NCBI GenBank assembly: GCA_031273445.1
Contig: JAISRV010000087.1
Span: 1-23,657, forward strand
Reading direction: 5' to 3'
Source: Candidatus Adiutrix sp.
Lineage (GTDB): Bacteria > Desulfobacterota > Desulfarculia > Adiutricales > Adiutricaceae
Length of the DNA stretch: 23,657 nucleotides
Part shown: positions 8,728-16,440 of the stretch, in pieces
How positions within the stretch are numbered: position 1 is the first letter of the stretch
Layout: every line of letters starts with the position of its first letter
The notes under the pieces: generated by a model
Databases searched by the model: none
What the model was told of the DNA's origin: nothing
The model's input: the letters and a program-made list of their open reading frames with translations, nothing else
Translations under genes and position numbers: made by a program

Positions 8728-9939
8728 TCAGGCTTCACGTTTGACCAGCAGATAATACACGAGATAAAAGGCCAGAAAAAAAACGGCCAGGCCGGCGGCG
8801 ACCAGATAGACCGCCCCATAGCTGCCGACTCGGCCGGCTATATAGCCCAAAGCCAGAGAGCCGGAGCCTACGCCCAGGTCGAAAGCATTAAAAAAAGAGG
8901 CGGTCGTCTCGGTGCGCGCTGAAATCGGCGTCGACGAAAAAGCCAGGGCCTGCACGCTGGGAAAAATAGCGCCGGTGCTGAGGCCGTAGGCAATGGAGGC
9001 GCAGAAAAAAGCGAAGGGGCTGCCGTTGGTGAAGGCCAAAAGAAGCATGCTGCCCAAAAGCGTCAGCGCGGCCGGGATCAGGACATAGCGGTGGCCCAGG
9101 CGGTCGTGGACGCGCCCGGAGGTCATGCGCGCCACGAAAATGCCGATTGTGGAAACGACAAAAAAATGGCCGGCGTAAGGCAGCCCTTTTTCTTTGCAGT
9201 AAAGGGCCATGAAAATGATGACCGCACTCATTATCAGCCCGACCATGAACATCAGAAACGAAGGCGCCATTGCTTTGCGGCTCACCAGAACCAGGCGCGG
9301 CCTGGCCGCGCCCGGCGGCGCGGCCAGCTTAAGCTTCGGCAGGGCCCCGACCATCAGGATGCTGGCCGTATAACAGGCGGCCACCACGATGAACATGAAC
9401 AGATAACCCCATTCAACCATCAGCCAGATGCCGAAAAAAGGCCCCAAAGCCAGGGCCAGGGTGGTGCCCAGCCCCAGGTAGCCCAGGCCTTCGCCCATGC
9501 GGGTCGGCGGAATGATCTGCGAAGCTAGGGCGGTGATCAAGGTCGAGGACAGGCCGAAGCCTGCCCCGTGCAGAAAACGCGCCGCCATGGCCGTAGGCGT
9601 GCTCCTGGCCCAGAAATAATACAAACCGACTATGGCGCAGAACAGAAGCCCCAGCCGGACCAGATGCATGGCCTCGAAACGCCAGGCCAAACGGCTGGCC
9701 AACATGCGGAACAACACCGCCGAAACCGTAAAAGCGCCGAAAATAACCCCTATCTCCGCCTGGGAGGCCCCGTTGCCCTCCATAAAAAGGGTTAAAGTCG
9801 GCAGTAAAATGTCGAACCCCATAAAAATGCAGAAGTTCAACATCACAAAAGTCAAAAAGGTCAGACTCCAAAGACGCTGAGGGGCGGCATATGCTCTGAC
9901 CCCGCCGCGATAGAAGGCGTCGCTGGTATCCTCGGTCAT
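8728..9939 (-). CDS. Major facilitator superfamily transporter
   Basis: A 403-residue MFS permease with about twelve hydrophobic segments and the usual loop features (GRVHDRLGHRYVL between helices 8 and 9, ARFLHGAGFGLSSTL in helix 5). It is likely an exporter of small molecules, but nothing in the sequence fixes the substrate. The start chosen is the ATG at 9937-9939, preceded by GGAG at good spacing. The frame stays open upstream to a GTG or ATG about 38 codons earlier, but that stretch is Arg-rich and lacks a ribosome site. A candidate sigma70-type promoter lies about 95 bases upstream. It is the probable first gene of a two-gene unit with the membrane protein behind it. Confidence 0.88.
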   Translation of the reverse strand: MTEDTSDAFYRGGVRAYAAPQRLWSLTFLTFVMLNFCIFMGFDILLPTLTLFMEGNGASQAEIGVIFGAFTVSAVLFRMLASRLAWRFEAMHLVRLGLLFCAIVGLYYFWARSTPTAMAARFLHGAGFGLSSTLITALASQIIPPTRMGEGLGYLGLGTTLALALGPFFGIWLMVEWGYLFMFIVVAACYTASILMVGALPKLKLAAPPGAARPRLVLVSRKAMAPSFLMFMVGLIMSAVIIFMALYCKEKGLPYAGHFFVVSTIGIFVARMTSGRVHDRLGHRYVLIPAALTLLGSMLLLAFTNGSPFAFFCASIAYGLSTGAIFPSVQALAFSSTPISARTETTASFFNAFDLGVGSGSLALGYIAGRVGSYGAVYLVAAGLAVFFLAFYLVYYLLVKREA

Positions 9940-10034
9940 ATAAAATCTCCAAATGCGGCCCGCAAAAAATACGGCCCCGCGACGACCCGGAGCCTGACTT
10001 TCCCGCCGCCTGAAAAACGGCCTGTACTTTTTAC

Positions 10035-10063
10035 AGAATAACACTATCCGCAAAATTCATCAA
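10035..10063 (-). promoter_or_regulatory. Candidate sigma70-type promoter for the MFS transporter
   Basis: On the minus strand TTGATG (10058-10063) and TATTCT (10035-10040) are separated by exactly 17 bases. This would give a leader of about 90 bases before the MFS ATG. Both hexamers match the consensus at four or more positions. It has been seen by eye only. Confidence 0.35.
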
Positions 10064-10064
10064 G

Positions 10065-10173
10065 CCAGGGCTACCGCCCTGGACCCGCGGATGCTCCGCA
10101 TCCGATCCGCAGGGGCCTGAGCGGCGGGCGGCGCCTGGTCGGCCGGGGCGGTCTGACGGCCTCGGCCGACCAG
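10065..10173. repeat. Cluster of three perfect inverted repeats (REP-like)
   Basis: Hairpin A is CCAGGGC-tacc-GCCCTGG (10065-10082). Hairpin B is CGGATGC-tcc-GCATCCG (10088-10104). Hairpin C has 11-bp arms CTGGTCGGCCG (10135-10145) and CGGCCGACCAG (10163-10173) with a 17-base loop. A and B have tight loops and follow each other with an ACCC-type spacer, which is the look of REP-like intergenic elements known in many GC-rich proteobacteria. No T-tract follows any of them. A structured RNA or mRNA stabiliser is the alternative. Confidence 0.6.
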
Positions 10174-10315
10174 CGGCCCGCGGCTGTGGGGCGACTACTG
10201 AATACCGACCAAAGCTTTCGGCGCCCAAATTCAGCCTGAAATGAGGCAAGAATAAAGGGATGTTGAAAAGCGCAACAGATCATGTCGACTGTCGTATCGA
10301 CTTGCGGCATCCAGG

Positions 10316-10786
10316 TTAGGCCTCTGAAAAGTATCGGAGAGAGGCTTTCTTAAATTCCGTGATGCTTTCCAACAATCGCCAGTCTTCCGGCCGGCAAATG
10401 GCGGTCGCTTCTTTTGCCCGGTCGAGTAATTGGTCTTTGCTTTCAGCATGAATCATCGCGTAAAGATTGAAGGGCCAGCCGGGAAAAGCGCGCCGTTGGT
10501 AACAATGTGAAACGTATTCCAGTTCGGCCAATTGCTCGCCGCATTCCTGGATACGCTTAGCCTCAACCTGATAGACGGCCATGGCGTTGGCCGTATAACC
10601 TGATTTTTGATGCCGCAATATTACGCCTAACCTTCGTATAATTCCTTGAGTCTGTAATGTTTTAATTATTTCTAACAGTTTGTTTTCGTCAAGTCCAAGT
10701 TGAGCGGCCAAGTCAGCATAGGGGGTGAACGAATATCCCAAATCGCCGCTCAACAAGAATACGATTTTCTTTTCTACGCCATTCAC
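10316..10786 (-). CDS. ahbB: Siroheme decarboxylase subunit AhbB
   Basis: A 156-residue protein of the Lrp/AsnC-like AhbA/AhbB family. An N-terminal winged helix (about 4-55, ending GIIRRLGVILRHQKSGYTANAM) precedes the ferredoxin-like domain carrying SHCYQRRAFPGWPFNLYAMIH (about 93-113). The WPxNLYxMIH signature marks the beta subunit, whereas the alpha subunit has NYLRxxxxNVWFT. AhbA and AhbB together remove the acetate carboxyls on C12 and C18 of siroheme to give didecarboxysiroheme, the first step of the alternative heme pathway. The start is GTG with GAGG upstream, 20 bases after ccsA, so it is the last gene of the nrfH-nrfA-resB-ccsA-ahbB run. Its partner ahbA is in the divergent operon. 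NirD/NirL-type function in heme d1 synthesis is unlikely because no cd1 nitrite reductase is present. Confidence 0.88.
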   Translation of the reverse strand: MNGVEKKIVFLLSGDLGYSFTPYADLAAQLGLDENKLLEIIKTLQTQGIIRRLGVILRHQKSGYTANAMAVYQVEAKRIQECGEQLAELEYVSHCYQRRAFPGWPFNLYAMIHAESKDQLLDRAKEATAICRPEDWRLLESITEFKKASLRYFSEA

Positions 10787-10806
10787 ATTGTCGCCTCATT
10801 TCCGGG

Positions 10807-11586
10807 TTATGAATAGACATGCACACTGCCGGACGCCGACGGCAGAAATGACGTTCCAAGCCAAGTGATCATGAGCAGAACGAAAGCCAGCGGCAACATA
10901 AGCAGGGTGATTTTACGATTAGCCTCCCTAAGCCGCAGATGGATATATATTAAATAGGCGGCGGCAGTGATGAAAGCCCACGTCTCTTTAGGGTCCCATG
11001 ACCAATAGTGGCCCCAGGCCTCTTTGGCCCAGGCCGCGCCGGTAATAAGACCCAGCATAAGAAAACCCAGACCTATGTAGATAATATTGTCCAGGAAGGC
11101 ATATAAATTGAAATCAGGCTTTCCGCTGTTGATTTTTTTTAACTGGATGAGGCTGGCGATAGTCCCTACAGCCAAAATAGAATAAGACAACATATAGGCC
11201 GTGACATGTGGAACAAAATAATAACTTTGCAAAGCCGGCATCAAAGCAATGGAATGCATCTCCGGTTTCAGCATGTTGATGATCGCGAAGACGCTGGCCA
11301 GCAGGCTGGAAAAAACCAGAAGCCAGGAGTATTTCCAGCGCTTGTAGGCTAAAAAACCAGCCGCGGACAAGAAAAAGGAATGCCAAAGCCGCGTCTCCCC
11401 CATGGTTCGCATGGGAGGCCGCTGTACGCCGATCCAGAATCCGACGATGAAGACGGCGAATATCAGAATGCCGCCGATCATGAACATATCAGCCAATTTG
11501 TTCTTCCGGCGCATGACCATCAGGGAGGCTAGAAACCATAAAATTATGGCCGGAGGCGCCAGCCAATTAAAATGCGCCCAGGTCAT
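10807..11586 (-). CDS. ccsA: System II cytochrome c assembly protein CcsA/ResC (heme handling)
   Basis: A 259-residue membrane protein with about seven or eight helices. It carries the tryptophan-rich WWD motif WGHYWSWDPKETW (191-203) that presents heme outside the membrane. Likely heme-ligand histidines are His69 (RLWHSF), His127 (FVPHVTAY) and a His near the C-terminus (SGSVHVYS). With ResB it forms the System II heme export and ligation complex for covalent attachment to CXXCH motifs. Its start overlaps the resB stop (ATGA, 11583-11586), so the two are translated together, matching the fused CcsBA proteins of other lineages. Placement directly behind nrfA suggests service to this cytochrome, possibly the CX2CK heme. 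Confidence 0.9.
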   Translation of the reverse strand: MTWAHFNWLAPPAIILWFLASLMVMRRKNKLADMFMIGGILIFAVFIVGFWIGVQRPPMRTMGETRLWHSFFLSAAGFLAYKRWKYSWLLVFSSLLASVFAIINMLKPEMHSIALMPALQSYYFVPHVTAYMLSYSILAVGTIASLIQLKKINSGKPDFNLYAFLDNIIYIGLGFLMLGLITGAAWAKEAWGHYWSWDPKETWAFITAAAYLIYIHLRLREANRKITLLMLPLAFVLLMITWLGTSFLPSASGSVHVYS

Positions 11587-12830
11587 TCAATTTTTCCCCT
11601 TCCAGGCTTACCTTGAACAATCAGCCCCAACGCTCCCAGAGCCCATAAGATAAGGCCGGCGTATACCGGATATAACCAGGGATCATAGATCAATTCAAAA
11701 CTGCTGTAAGTCGACATGCGTCCGGCGCGGTTGTCATAGCCATATTGATAAATCAGCCAATCGCCAACCCGCAAAGGGCTGTTGACCTCCACTTCGGCTT
11801 CCGTTTCCTGCCCGCTTTGAGCAAACACCTTGATTTTAGAAACGAACCGTTTGGCTTCGGCCTGGGCCATCACTAAAGCGAATTTATCGTCCAAAAATAA
11901 CGTGGATGGCGGCAACAAGCTGTTTCCCGGCGAGAGCCAGCCCAGGCGGATTATTTTGGAATGATGGTTTTGGGCGATAACCTGGACCGCCTGAGTTGAA
12001 GCCGGCATATTGGAATATTGATAGGCTCCGGCGCCGGCCGGCACGGCCTGATAATGGTAATCCAGAATTTGGATGTCCCAGTCCAAGAGACTGGTTTTGG
12101 ATTTTTCCGGATCAAACTGATATAGTTCAGGCCGCCCCGGTGGTTGGGCCGCCCCGGTTTTGCGGTCAATGATCGCCAATCTGGCCGGATATTCCTCCAT
12201 GATGAAATCATCCAGCCTGATGGCCAGAGGAAGTTCCATAACCTGACGATCATCGGAATGGACCCGCCATTCCATCTGACCTTCCTGCACATACATGACA
12301 TGCCTCCGCATGTCGGCCGCGCCGAGCCCGGCCGCGGCCAAGACCAGCCAAAGGCCGACATGATTTAATAGAAATACCAAGTCGCCTTTTCGGCGCTCTT
12401 TGACGCGCCGGGCTACGGTCATGGCCAGCGACATCAAAGTCGCCAGATATATAATGATAAATGGCCATGATGAAGTAACCTGCGCAAACCCGAGCCTGGC
12501 CCATAAATCCGCATTTTGAGGCAAACTGGTCATTTGCGGGGTCAGTCCCATGATTAAACTGAAAATCAACAAAAACACCATTAGTGATGCCGCCAGGTGA
12601 ATTCCTGACAGCCGCTTCGCCAGCTCGTTGTTTTTCGCCGATAAACTTAAAACGGACAGAATTAGCATCAGAGCGCCGACAATGTAATTGACCGGCCTGT
12701 GCAGGAAATAAAAATTGAAGGGGCCATAAAGCAGTTGAAGCAGAAAACCGCCGAAGACCATGGCCGCAACTGTGAACATACTAGCGCGATAACCCCAGGG
12801 CGAACCCCAGATAAATTTTTTTTCTTCCAT
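11583..12830 (-). CDS. resB: System II cytochrome c assembly protein ResB/CcsB
   Basis: A 415-residue ResB-like protein starting MEEKKFIWGSPWGYRAS. Three or four N-terminal membrane helices and one near LVFLLNHVGLWLVL precede a large extracytoplasmic domain (about 195-385), and a final helix follows YDPWLYPVYAGLILWALG. This is the usual ResB layout with the late helix after a conserved DPWLYPVY-like segment. It works with CcsA in heme delivery and apocytochrome ligation. The frame also allows a GTG start at 12872, fourteen codons earlier. That codon lies inside a terminator-like hairpin whose T-tract ends just before 12842, so I prefer the ATG at 12828-12830, although its ribosome site (GAAAG) is weak. 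The 4-base overlap with ccsA indicates coupling. Confidence 0.85.
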   Translation of the reverse strand: MEEKKFIWGSPWGYRASMFTVAAMVFGGFLLQLLYGPFNFYFLHRPVNYIVGALMLILSVLSLSAKNNELAKRLSGIHLAASLMVFLLIFSLIMGLTPQMTSLPQNADLWARLGFAQVTSSWPFIIIYLATLMSLAMTVARRVKERRKGDLVFLLNHVGLWLVLAAAGLGAADMRRHVMYVQEGQMEWRVHSDDRQVMELPLAIRLDDFIMEEYPARLAIIDRKTGAAQPPGRPELYQFDPEKSKTSLLDWDIQILDYHYQAVPAGAGAYQYSNMPASTQAVQVIAQNHHSKIIRLGWLSPGNSLLPPSTLFLDDKFALVMAQAEAKRFVSKIKVFAQSGQETEAEVEVNSPLRVGDWLIYQYGYDNRAGRMSTYSSFELIYDPWLYPVYAGLILWALGALGLIVQGKPGRGKIE

Positions 12831-12841
12831 ATTGCTTTCAT

Positions 12842-12880
12842 AAAAAAAGCGCCCGAAACCATTTTGATTCACAGGCGCTT
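12842..12880 (-). terminator. Terminator- or attenuator-like hairpin between nrfA and resB
   Basis: Read on the minus strand, AAGCGCC (12874-12880) and GGCGCTT (12847-12853) form a perfect 7-bp stem with a 20-base loop, followed by a run of seven T (12842-12848, overlapping the arm). It sits between the nrfA stop and the resB start. Partial termination here would let nrfHA be made in excess over the assembly genes. Confidence 0.55.
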
Positions 12881-12915
12881 GATTGGATCAAAAAACCAAG
12901 CCAGTTGGAGAATAA

Positions 12916-14403
12916 TCAAATCCGGCCATTATCTTTAGCGGCTTGCAGCCATTGGGGGACAACCGTTTTCATGAATTCGGCCTTCTGAGTCTTCAGCGTG
13001 GCCATATCCAGCCCGATATAGGCCTGGGCCTTTTCCTTGGTGGAAAGGTCAGGCATTTCCACGGCGCTGACTCCATGCGCATACAGCACATCTTTCAGAG
13101 CCAACTGAGCCTGGAGAGCCATATCCAAGCCATGGGAAAGAACACGCTGGGTTTCAATGGGGGCATGGAACGAAGCGCCATGAGAGGCCACGCCGAAATC
13201 CCAACGCCATTGAGAAGCCCTGATCAGCTTTCTGGCCCGGGTCAATTCTTCGTCTGTCGCGCCGTTTTCCATGGCGGTTTTCACCATAATATGCGCTTTG
13301 GCCAGTTCAGGCTCCAAGCGGTTCCTGATTTCCAAAATTTTATCCTGACGCTCATAGACGTAGTTGCGCAGATTTTCCACGCTGTCGCGGTGACAGGTTT
13401 GACAGGTGTTTTCTATATTTTTTAAAGGACTCATCAAATGATGATCGGAAAATTTAAGGCCGCCTTCGGAAATGTAAGGCATGTGACAATCGGCGCAGGA
13501 CAGCCCTCTTTGGCCGTGAGCGCCCAACAGAAATATTTCATAGTCCGGGTGCTGAGCCTTAATCATGGGGGTTTTGCTCAAAGCATGGCTCCAATCAGAA
13601 TATTCGATATTATCATAATAATTTTCCATGGCTTCCAGGGTCATGCCGTCATCCCAAGGAAAGGTCAGATATTTGCCGTCGCCCTTGAAATAGTATTCGA
13701 CATGACATTGGGCGCAAACCAAGCTCCTCATCTCCTGATTCGTAGCCTCTCTGATGTCGCGGCCTTGACGCTGGAAGGCTTCGACCAGGGCCGGCCTGGT
13801 TATGGTCAACTTCATGGTGACGGGATCGTGGCAGTCAGCGCAGCCGATTGAGTTGACTATTTCCGCACCCAAGGAACTCCAGGGCGCCTTATAATAATTT
13901 TCCACGCCGATTTCCTGCATCACCCGGGGCACGTCCGGGCCTTTGCAAGTCCAGCAGGTGCCGGGCTGCAAATCCTTTTGCCCATCTATGCCCGGAGAAC
14001 CGACCCTGAGAGTGGCGCGCATGTCTTCAATAGTATGCCAGTGGCCCCTGGGAGCCGAATAATCGCGAGAAAAAGCATAGCCGGCCCACAAAATAACCAT
14101 ATCGGGCCTATGGGCCAGAGCATCGTCAGGCGCATTGCCTAAATGCTTGCTTCGGAAATCCATTTCCTTGGTTTGCTTCCAGGTTTCATATTCCCGGGGA
14201 TAGTTCAGCCCCCACTGCTCGCTAATAGGCTGAATGCCGGTGATCTCAACCTTTTTGTTGTTGTAAATAGAGGCCACTTCCGCTCGGCGTACGGTAATGG
14301 TCGCGGCTATAAGACCCAGCAGCACGACGCCAACCGCGACTCCGCCAAAAATAACCAGCCCCATGATGAATGGCCCGTACTTTGATGAATAAAGCATCCT
14401 CAT
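12916..14403 (-). CDS. nrfA: Pentaheme cytochrome c nitrite reductase NrfA (ammonia-forming)
   Basis: A 495-residue NrfA that reduces nitrite to ammonium with six electrons outside the cytoplasmic membrane. Five heme sites are visible: CWTCK (150-154), the lysine-ligated active-site heme, and four CXXCH sites CADCH (188), CAQCH (230), CADCH (303) and CQTCH (334). The tyrosines after CAQCH (VEYYF) and the histidine in KAQHPDYE (His285) match catalytic residues of known NrfA. An N-terminal hydrophobic segment (about 12-36) without a clear cleavage site may anchor the protein, as in some NrfA. The ATG start has GGAG upstream and lies 15 bases after nrfH. A hairpin with a T-tract follows the gene. 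The Lys-ligated site needs a specialised heme lyase, which fits the resB and ccsA genes next in the run. Confidence 0.97.
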   Translation of the reverse strand: MRMLYSSKYGPFIMGLVIFGGVAVGVVLLGLIAATITVRRAEVASIYNNKKVEITGIQPISEQWGLNYPREYETWKQTKEMDFRSKHLGNAPDDALAHRPDMVILWAGYAFSRDYSAPRGHWHTIEDMRATLRVGSPGIDGQKDLQPGTCWTCKGPDVPRVMQEIGVENYYKAPWSSLGAEIVNSIGCADCHDPVTMKLTITRPALVEAFQRQGRDIREATNQEMRSLVCAQCHVEYYFKGDGKYLTFPWDDGMTLEAMENYYDNIEYSDWSHALSKTPMIKAQHPDYEIFLLGAHGQRGLSCADCHMPYISEGGLKFSDHHLMSPLKNIENTCQTCHRDSVENLRNYVYERQDKILEIRNRLEPELAKAHIMVKTAMENGATDEELTRARKLIRASQWRWDFGVASHGASFHAPIETQRVLSHGLDMALQAQLALKDVLYAHGVSAVEMPDLSTKEKAQAYIGLDMATLKTQKAEFMKTVVPQWLQAAKDNGRI

Positions 14404-14418
14404 AGTGCATCTCCAAAA

Positions 14419-14994
14419 TTATTTGAGCATGTTATTGAGCCAGTCCGGAACCGGGGAAGCCGGAAATGGAACGATGGCGCCAGGAGCAGAAGCCAGATTG
14501 CTGATGTTGGTGTGAGGGATCTGCGTATGGCAATCCCAGCAGGCTTTGGCTTCGCCTTTAAGCGCCTGCTTATAATCAACATCCATTTTGACGAATTCGG
14601 TGGTCAAAGGAGAATGACATCGAATGCAGTTGTCCATAATGACCGCACTGCTGGCCTCCCTGGCCCGGATGACCTGCGGTTCCGCTCCGATGGTGAAAAC
14701 CGCGGCATGATAAAGTCCATCAATCGCTTTGAACGCATATTGATTTACAACATTGTCTTGAGGCACATGACAATCGTTGCAGGTCGTCCAGGCGGCATGA
14801 GAACTTTTTCCCCACGCTTGATAGTATGAACCCATGACATGACAATTAACGCAAACCGCCGGATTGTCGGACACATAAGACCAGGCTCTTGAAATATAAA
14901 TAGTGTATGCTCCGAGCCCGACAACTAGGCCGGATAAGGCGCATATGCACCATAACCATTTATATTGTTTGTATATTTCGCCAAAAGACTTCAT
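14419..14994 (-). CDS. nrfH: Tetraheme menaquinol dehydrogenase NrfH
   Basis: A 191-residue NapC/NirT-family cytochrome. One N-terminal membrane helix (about 13-34) is followed by four heme motifs: CVNCH (48-52), CNDCH (72-76), CIRCH (123-127) and CWDCH (152-156). Met54 in CVNCHVM matches the methionine that ligates heme 1 in NrfH of Desulfovibrio. NrfH oxidises menaquinol and passes the electrons to its partner NrfA, encoded 15 bases downstream. The start ATG is at 14992-14994 with a modest AGGGGT ribosome site. It is the first gene of the leftward operon and is preceded by an FNR-type dyad with a suitably placed -10-like element (see 15055-15096). Confidence 0.95.
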   Translation of the reverse strand: MKSFGEIYKQYKWLWCICALSGLVVGLGAYTIYISRAWSYVSDNPAVCVNCHVMGSYYQAWGKSSHAAWTTCNDCHVPQDNVVNQYAFKAIDGLYHAAVFTIGAEPQVIRAREASSAVIMDNCIRCHSPLTTEFVKMDVDYKQALKGEAKACWDCHTQIPHTNISNLASAPGAIVPFPASPVPDWLNNMLK

Positions 14995-15054
14995 AGCGTC
15001 CGACCCCTGCTCTCTGAACGGAGGAGTTTGGTAGATACATCACTATATTCGCAG

Positions 15055-15096
15055 GGTATCACAATCGTCTATTTAAAGTATTTGACCCAGGTCAAA
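15055..15096 (-). promoter_or_regulatory. Probable class II Crp/Fnr-type promoter of nrfH (TTGAC dyad)
   Basis: TTTGACCCAGGTCAAA at 15081-15096 is a perfect dyad (7-bp arms, 2-base centre) of the FNR superfamily shape TTGAC-N4-GTCAA. On the minus strand a weak -10-like GATACC (15055-15060) is centred 31 bases from the dyad centre, the spacing of class II activation (site near -41.5). The poor -10 fits activator dependence. The predicted leader to the nrfH ATG is about 50 bases. Confidence 0.6.
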
Positions 15097-15117
15097 TATT
15101 GGCTCGATTCGACATCT

Positions 15118-15158
15118 TTGATCTAAATCAATTGAGGTTTGATCTTTTGTGCTATACT
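15118..15158 (+). promoter_or_regulatory. Probable class II FNR-type promoter of ahbC (TTGAT dyad)
   Basis: TTGATCTAAATCAA at 15118-15131 matches the FNR consensus TTGAT-N4-ATCAA perfectly. TATACT at 15153-15158 is a good -10 element, centred 31 bases downstream of the dyad centre, again class II spacing. This places the start of transcription near 15165 and a leader of about 30 bases before the ahbC ATG. No good -35 is present apart from the dyad itself. Confidence 0.68.
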
Positions 15159-15195
15159 TAATGCTTAAGCCAAATTTTATTGATAAAAGGTTATT

Positions 15196-16440
15196 ATGAT
15201 AGGCATATCAAAATTATATTGCGGCACAGCGGAGCCTTCTGATGTATTGCGTTATGGGCGCCAGTCCGGCAAGTTGCCCAGCCGCCTGCTTCAATTTTCC
15301 GAGGATAAAAAACCGGTGGTGGTTTGGAATATGACCAAGGCCTGTAATCTGACCTGCGCCCATTGCTATGCCTCCGCCGCCGGAGGGCCGGCCCAGGATG
15401 AATTAAATCTGGCTGAAGCCGAAAAATTGGTGGATCACCTGGCTGAGTATGGCGCTCCGGTCATTCTTTTTTCAGGAGGGGAACCGTTATTGCACCCTCA
15501 TCTGACGCATCTGGTTCGCAGAGCTGTCAGCCGAGGTTGCCGGGCGGTGGTGTCGACCAATGGAATGCTTTTATCTGAAGAGCGCTCGAAGCGCTTATTC
15601 GACGCCGGGGCGGCTTATATAGGAATAAGCCTTGACGGATTGAGCGGCACTCATGATCGTTTCCGGCGTTGCGAAGGAGCTTTCGTCACGGTGATGAACT
15701 CGATCGAGACCGCCCGAAAAACAGGCCTGAAGGTGGGCCTGCGATTGACCATGACTCGGGCCAACCTGGCTGAACTGCCCGATATCTTTTGCTTGCTGGA
15801 AAAGGAAAATTTGCCAAGAATCTGTTTTTATCATTTGGTCAATGCCGGGCGAGGCCAAGACCTGGAAGCCATGGTTCCCGATCATGATGAAACCAGGCGA
15901 GCCCTTGATTTGATCATTTCGGAAACAAAACGGCTTCACGACCAAGGCCTTAAGATTGAAGCGCTGACTGTCGACAATCATGCCGACGGCCCATATTTGT
16001 ACCTGAAAATGAAAGCCGAAGGACGGCGGATTGAAGCGGAAAAGGTTATGTCGTTATTGAAACTGAATGGCGGAAACAACTCCGGGAAGGCAATAGCCGC
16101 CATATCCTGGAATGGCGACGTGCATCCGGATCAGTTTTGGCGAACTAAAAAGCTCGGTTCCATCCGGAACCGGGATTTTGCGGAAATTTGGCATGATAAA
16201 ACCAATAAATTTCTGATGGCTCTCAAAAATAAGAAAGATTACGTTGAAGGACGCTGCCGCTCTTGCGCCTTCCTTGATGTTTGCGGGGGCGGGCTTCGCG
16301 CCAGGGCTGAAGAGGCGGGCTCGCTTTGGGGACCAGATCCGGCTTGTTACCTGAGTGATGCTGAAATAGGGCTGGAAATTGGTCAAATTGCGCCCGATAA
16401 AGGCGCCCTGAACGGACCGGTATATGTTGGACAAGATTGA
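15196..16440 (+). CDS. ahbC: Radical SAM 12,18-didecarboxysiroheme deacetylase AhbC
   Basis: A 414-residue radical SAM enzyme. The SAM cluster motif CNLTCAHC uses Cys50, Cys54 and Cys57, followed by the GGEPLL glycine-rich SAM site. A second cysteine group at Cys354, Cys357, Cys363 and Cys384 near the C-terminus is of the SPASM/auxiliary-cluster type. The opening MIGISKLYCGTAEPSD and the KKPVVVWNMTKACNL block are characteristic of AhbC. It removes acetate side chains from didecarboxysiroheme to give iron-coproporphyrin III. The last step needs AhbD, which is not in this window. NirJ of heme d1 synthesis is a close relative, but the context (c-type nitrite reductase, ahbA, ahbB) favours AhbC. 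ATG start with AAAGG upstream; it overlaps ahbA by 17 bases. Confidence 0.9.
   Translation: MIGISKLYCGTAEPSDVLRYGRQSGKLPSRLLQFSEDKKPVVVWNMTKACNLTCAHCYASAAGGPAQDELNLAEAEKLVDHLAEYGAPVILFSGGEPLLHPHLTHLVRRAVSRGCRAVVSTNGMLLSEERSKRLFDAGAAYIGISLDGLSGTHDRFRRCEGAFVTVMNSIETARKTGLKVGLRLTMTRANLAELPDIFCLLEKENLPRICFYHLVNAGRGQDLEAMVPDHDETRRALDLIISETKRLHDQGLKIEALTVDNHADGPYLYLKMKAEGRRIEAEKVMSLLKLNGGNNSGKAIAAISWNGDVHPDQFWRTKKLGSIRNRDFAEIWHDKTNKFLMALKNKKDYVEGRCRSCAFLDVCGGGLRARAEEAGSLWGPDPACYLSDAEIGLEIGQIAPDKGALNGPVYVGQD

Larger units (their letters stand above)
9940..10315. other. Non-coding interval with hairpin cluster
   Basis: 376 bases between the MFS start and the ahbB stop. The short frames that cross it have no ribosome sites and no recognisable protein sequence. 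It holds a minus-strand promoter candidate (10035-10063) and three perfect hairpins (10065-10173), listed separately. From 10174 to 10315 I see nothing clear: no T-tract terminator follows ahbB. The GC-rich, low-AT character of the MFS side changes to a more AT-rich composition at about 10200. Confidence 0.6.

Noticed and set aside
9940..10053. 38-residue N-terminal extension of the MFS transporter
   Set aside because: The stretch is Arg-rich, lacks a ribosome site, and spans the predicted promoter; the ATG at 9939 has a good GGAG.
10031..10310. Two overlapping minus-strand frames of 72 and 79 codons between ahbB and the MFS gene
   Set aside because: They read through the hairpin cluster, have no ribosome sites and no recognisable protein sequence.
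12831..12872. GTG start at 12872 for resB
   Set aside because: It lies within a terminator-like stem-loop and has no convincing ribosome site; the ATG at 12830 is just past the T-tract.
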